From Streptomyces sp. NBC_00190 (lineage in GTDB: Bacteria > Actinomycetota > Actinomycetes > Streptomycetales > Streptomycetaceae), in contig NZ_CP108131.1 in the NCBI RefSeq assembly GCF_036203305.1, forward strand, positions 7,688,001-7,752,000: a DNA stretch of 64,000 bases, read 5' to 3'. The position numbers were made by a program, and so were the translations under genes. A model generated the notes under the pieces. It was not told where the DNA came from. It did not search any database and saw only the letters and a list, made by a program, of their open reading frames with translations. Shown here one piece after another: positions 61,668 through 64,000 of this stretch (position 1 is its first letter; every line of letters begins with the position of its first letter).

Positions 61668-62753
61668 ATGACCTCGACCCCGGCCCCCGTGCGGGAACGC
61701 TCGACGGCGTTCCTGCGCATGCTCGCCGCGGCCCTGGCGACGTGCTGCGTCGCCCTGGGCATCATGGCCTCCCCCTTGGCGTCGGCCACGGCCCACGCGG
61801 ACGAGACCTGCGGCTCCCCGCTCCAGTGCGTGAGCCTCAAGTCCGTCAGCAACGGCCGCCAGCTCGACGTACAGAACGGTTCGCGCGACGACGGGGCCTA
61901 CATCGTCACCAACTCCGCTCCCGGCTACCACCAGTCCTGGAACCTGAACGTCGACCCGGCGGACTACAGCTTCACCATCGTCAACGGCACCACGGGCAAG
62001 TGCATCGACCTCAGCTGGCCCGCACTGCGGCAGCAGACCTGCCGCGGCCAGAAGAGCCAGAAGTGGTACTTCCAGCCCGTGGCCGGCTCCACCACCGCAT
62101 TCATGATCCGCAACGAGAGCGACAACTCCTGCCTCGACCTCGTGGGCAACGCCCAGTACGACGACGCGTGGACCGGGAAGTCCAACTGCCACGCCGGTAT
62201 CAACCAGCGCTGGAGCACGAACTCGGCCGCCGCGCTCAACCTGGCCGTGGACCACGGCGCCCGGGCCTGCCAGAAGGACCCTTCGAGCTGCTCCTGGGCG
62301 GTGAAGAGCGAGGCCCCGGCCGCGCCCCTGCCGAAGGTCTGCGCCTCCGCCGTCTGGTACAACAACTCCGGCTCGCCGGTCGCCCAGTCCTTCTCGGTGA
62401 CCAAGACCACCGGCTGGCAGAGCGGCATCACGACCCAGCTGTCGGCGGACCTCAGCGCGGGCGCGGCCCCGGCACTGATGACGCGGGTCAGCTCCAGCCT
62501 GTCGTTCACCAACGTCTGGCAGGGCTCCACGAGCGTCGGTGACGCGATCCAGGTGTCCGTCCCGCCCGCGCAGTACGGGTGGGTGACCCTGTCCGTGCTG
62601 GCGAAGAAGGTGACCGGTTCCTGGACCTTCGACGCGCGAGGATTCCCCTGGAAGGCCGACGACACCATCACCGTCCCGGTCAAGGACGACCCGGCCGGCG
62701 GTGCGACGCTCTACATCGCCAACACCAGCCCGACCTTCACGTCCTGCTCCTGA
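61668..62753 (+). CDS. secreted ricin-B lectin protein with beta-rich C-terminal domain, 361 aa
   Basis: Signal peptide 1-44 (LAAALATCCVALGIMASPL, then SATAHA). Residues about 46-200 are a ricin-type beta-trefoil with three QxW-like repeats (HQSWNL, SQKWYF, NQRWST). Residues about 220-361 form a beta-rich domain (SFSVTKTTGWQSGITTQL, VSSSLSFTNVWQGSTSVG, YGWVTLSVLAKKVTGSWTFD) with the alternating polarity and Ser/Thr richness of aerolysin/ETX-MTX2-like pore formers. Sugar binding followed by membrane insertion is inferred. ATG at 61668 follows GAAAGG. It may share a transcript with the esterase. Confidence 0.82.
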   Translation: MTSTPAPVRERSTAFLRMLAAALATCCVALGIMASPLASATAHADETCGSPLQCVSLKSVSNGRQLDVQNGSRDDGAYIVTNSAPGYHQSWNLNVDPADYSFTIVNGTTGKCIDLSWPALRQQTCRGQKSQKWYFQPVAGSTTAFMIRNESDNSCLDLVGNAQYDDAWTGKSNCHAGINQRWSTNSAAALNLAVDHGARACQKDPSSCSWAVKSEAPAAPLPKVCASAVWYNNSGSPVAQSFSVTKTTGWQSGITTQLSADLSAGAAPALMTRVSSSLSFTNVWQGSTSVGDAIQVSVPPAQYGWVTLSVLAKKVTGSWTFDARGFPWKADDTITVPVKDDPAGGATLYIANTSPTFTSCS

Positions 62754-62756
62754 TCC

Positions 62757-62831
62757 GGTCCGCGCCGCCGTTCGGGGGACGGTGGCGCGGACCTGCCCGC
62801 CCCTGTCGCCCGCCGGGCGACAGGGGCGGGC
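62757..62831. terminator. two adjacent hairpins between convergent genes
   Basis: Hairpin 1 pairs 62757-62766 with 62784-62793 (10 bp). Hairpin 2 pairs 62795-62811 with 62815-62831 (17 bp, loop GCC). They follow the ricin-domain gene and precede the minus-strand hydrolase stop. Confidence 0.85.
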
Positions 62832-62853
62832 GCACCACGGCCCGCGCCGGGGC

Positions 62854-64000
62854 CTACCCGGCCCGTCGCATCAGGTGCGTCGTGAACCAGTCGCGGGCGA
62901 GGCCCGCCACCGCGTCCAGCGTTCCCGGCTCCTCGAAGAGGTGTGTGGCGCCGGGGACGATCTCCAGGCGGTTCTCGCAGCGCAGCTGAGCCTGGGCCTG
63001 CCGGTTGAGGTCGAGCACCGTCGTGTCGCGGCCGCCCACGATGAGGAGGGTCGGCGCCCGTACGCCGGCGAGCCGTGGCCCGGCGAGGTCCGGACGGCCG
63101 CCGCGGGAGACCACGGCGCCCACGTCCGGGCTGGTGCCCGCGCCCGCGTCGGCGCCGGCGCGGGCGGACGCGGCCCACAGCGCGGCGGCGGCCCCGGTGC
63201 TCGCCCCGAAGTAGCCGATGGGAAGGGCGTGTTCACGGCGCCGTAGCCAGGCCGTGGTCTCCGTCAGCCGCCGGGCCAAGGTCTCGATGTCGAAGACGTT
63301 CGCCCGGTCGGCCTCCTCCTGCGGCGTGAGCAGGTCGAAGAGCAGGGTGCCCAGGCCCGCCTGCCGCAGGGCCTCCGCCACCGACCGGTTGCGCGGGCTG
63401 TGGCGGCTGCTCCCGGAGCCGTGGGCGAAGACGACGACCGCCCCGGCGTCCGGCGGCAGGACGAGGTCACCGGCCAGAGCGACGCCGTCGGCGTCCACCA
63501 CCACCTCCGCCTCGCGGGGCGCGGAGCGGTCCGCCGCGCGGGCCAGCAGGGAGACGACCTCCTCGTCGGGGGTCTGGGAGAAGTCCTGGTACCACTCGCC
63601 GACCGCGGAGAACCCACGGGGCGTGGACAGGCACACGACCTCGTCCGCCACGGTGCGCAGCCAGGCGACCGCGTCCGGTGGCGCCACCGGCACGGCCAGC
63701 ACCACGCGCGCCGCGCCCATCTCCCGTACCACCTGGCAGGCTGCTGCGGCCGTGGCGCCGGTCGCGATCCCGTCGTCGACGACGATCACCGTCCGGCCGT
63801 CGACCGGCACCCGGGTCCGGCCTGCGCGGAACCGCCCGGCCTGCCGTGCGAGCTCCGCCTCCTCGGCGTGCTCGACCGCGGCCAGGTCCTCCCTGCGGAC
63901 CCGGGCCATGGCCACGATGTCCTCGCTGATGACCCGCACGCCTCCCTCGCCGATGGCGCCGAACCCCAGCTCGCGGTGGTACGGCACCCCGAGCTTGCGG
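62854..64000 (-). CDS. phosphoribosyltransferase-dienelactone-hydrolase fusion (5-prime end outside window)
   Basis: From the edge the frame reads RKLGVPYHRELGFGAIGEGG, part of a phosphoribosyltransferase whose PRPP loop is VIVVDDGIATGAT. A second domain (from about codon 170) is an alpha/beta-hydrolase with VVFAHGSGSSRHSPRN, the nucleophile region IGYFGASTGAAAAL and the late His in PGATHLFEEPG. Such fusions are common in actinobacteria and often lie near erythromycin-esterase homologues. The true start is beyond 64000. The reaction is unknown. Confidence 0.88.
   Translation of the reverse strand, partial: RKLGVPYHRELGFGAIGEGGVRVISEDIVAMARVRREDLAAVEHAEEAELARQAGRFRAGRTRVPVDGRTVIVVDDGIATGATAAAACQVVREMGAARVVLAVPVAPPDAVAWLRTVADEVVCLSTPRGFSAVGEWYQDFSQTPDEEVVSLLARAADRSAPREAEVVVDADGVALAGDLVLPPDAGAVVVFAHGSGSSRHSPRNRSVAEALRQAGLGTLLFDLLTPQEEADRANVFDIETLARRLTETTAWLRRREHALPIGYFGASTGAAAALWAASARAGADAGAGTSPDVGAVVSRGGRPDLAGPRLAGVRAPTLLIVGGRDTTVLDLNRQAQAQLRCENRLEIVPGATHLFEEPGTLDAVAGLARDWFTTHLMRRAG

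Overview
The window reads as chromosomal DNA of a Streptomyces or a close relative. It has very high GC, a strong third-position G/C bias, many GTG starts, frequent 4-nt GTGA/ATGA stop-start overlaps, a rodlin gene (found in rodlet-forming streptomycetes), and rare TTA leucine codons in two genes. All coordinates, motifs and repeats come from reading the sequence; no database search was run. Product names rest on recognised motifs and remembered family sequences.

Layout. 1-5.4 kb: a truncated acetyltransferase, a tiny secreted protein, a YCII protein, a serine hydrolase convergent with an acyl-CoA ligase-like gene, a methyltransferase and a rodlin. 5.6-7.85 kb: a cyanate-detoxification locus (cynS, cynT, divergent cynR). 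7.85-8.2 kb: a frameshifted response regulator. 8.8-12.3 kb: a 1170-residue secreted protein carrying both an M4 and an M28 protease domain, divergent from a LysR regulator. 13.4-18.7 kb: a methyltransferase divergent from a four-gene, overlap-coupled operon (ATP-grasp ligase, DUF364-type protein, cysteine-synthase-like PLP enzyme, enolase-superfamily epimerase) with a Zur-box-like sequence in its promoter. The next gene, a CopD-like membrane protein, has an iron-box-like sequence upstream. This is my best candidate for an undescribed system, possibly a small metallophore pathway.

19.5-32.2 kb: household and accessory genes, including an orphan antitoxin-like protein, PRC-barrel protein, phosphatase, PIG-V-type mannosyltransferase, ECF sigma with its membrane partner, aldo/keto reductase, two tRNA genes, a VOC-ArsR-AHSA1 operon with twin operators and a leaderless promoter, and a sulfite-oxidase-family protein. 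32.3-37.8 kb: an L,D-transpeptidase followed by a coupled pair of dynamin-like GTPases, the first with a TTA codon. 37.8-45.8 kb: a methyltransferase, an epimerase, a three-subunit molybdenum hydroxylase and a PAS-PAS-GAF-SpoIIE phosphatase.

45.8-54.6 kb: an ArsR plus histidine-tailed MFS pair (probable metal efflux) with a strong palindrome, DoxX, XRE-cupin, a drug-efflux MFS, a deacetylase-like protein, nitrobindin, a 217-bp MITE-like element, and an EF-G paralogue preceded by a 40-codon upstream ORF. 54.8-64 kb: an NmrA-like protein, MerR regulator, TrkA-N channel-like protein, small membrane protein, lipoprotein, a TTA-containing secreted esterase, a ricin-lectin protein with a possible pore-forming tail, and a truncated phosphoribosyltransferase-hydrolase fusion.
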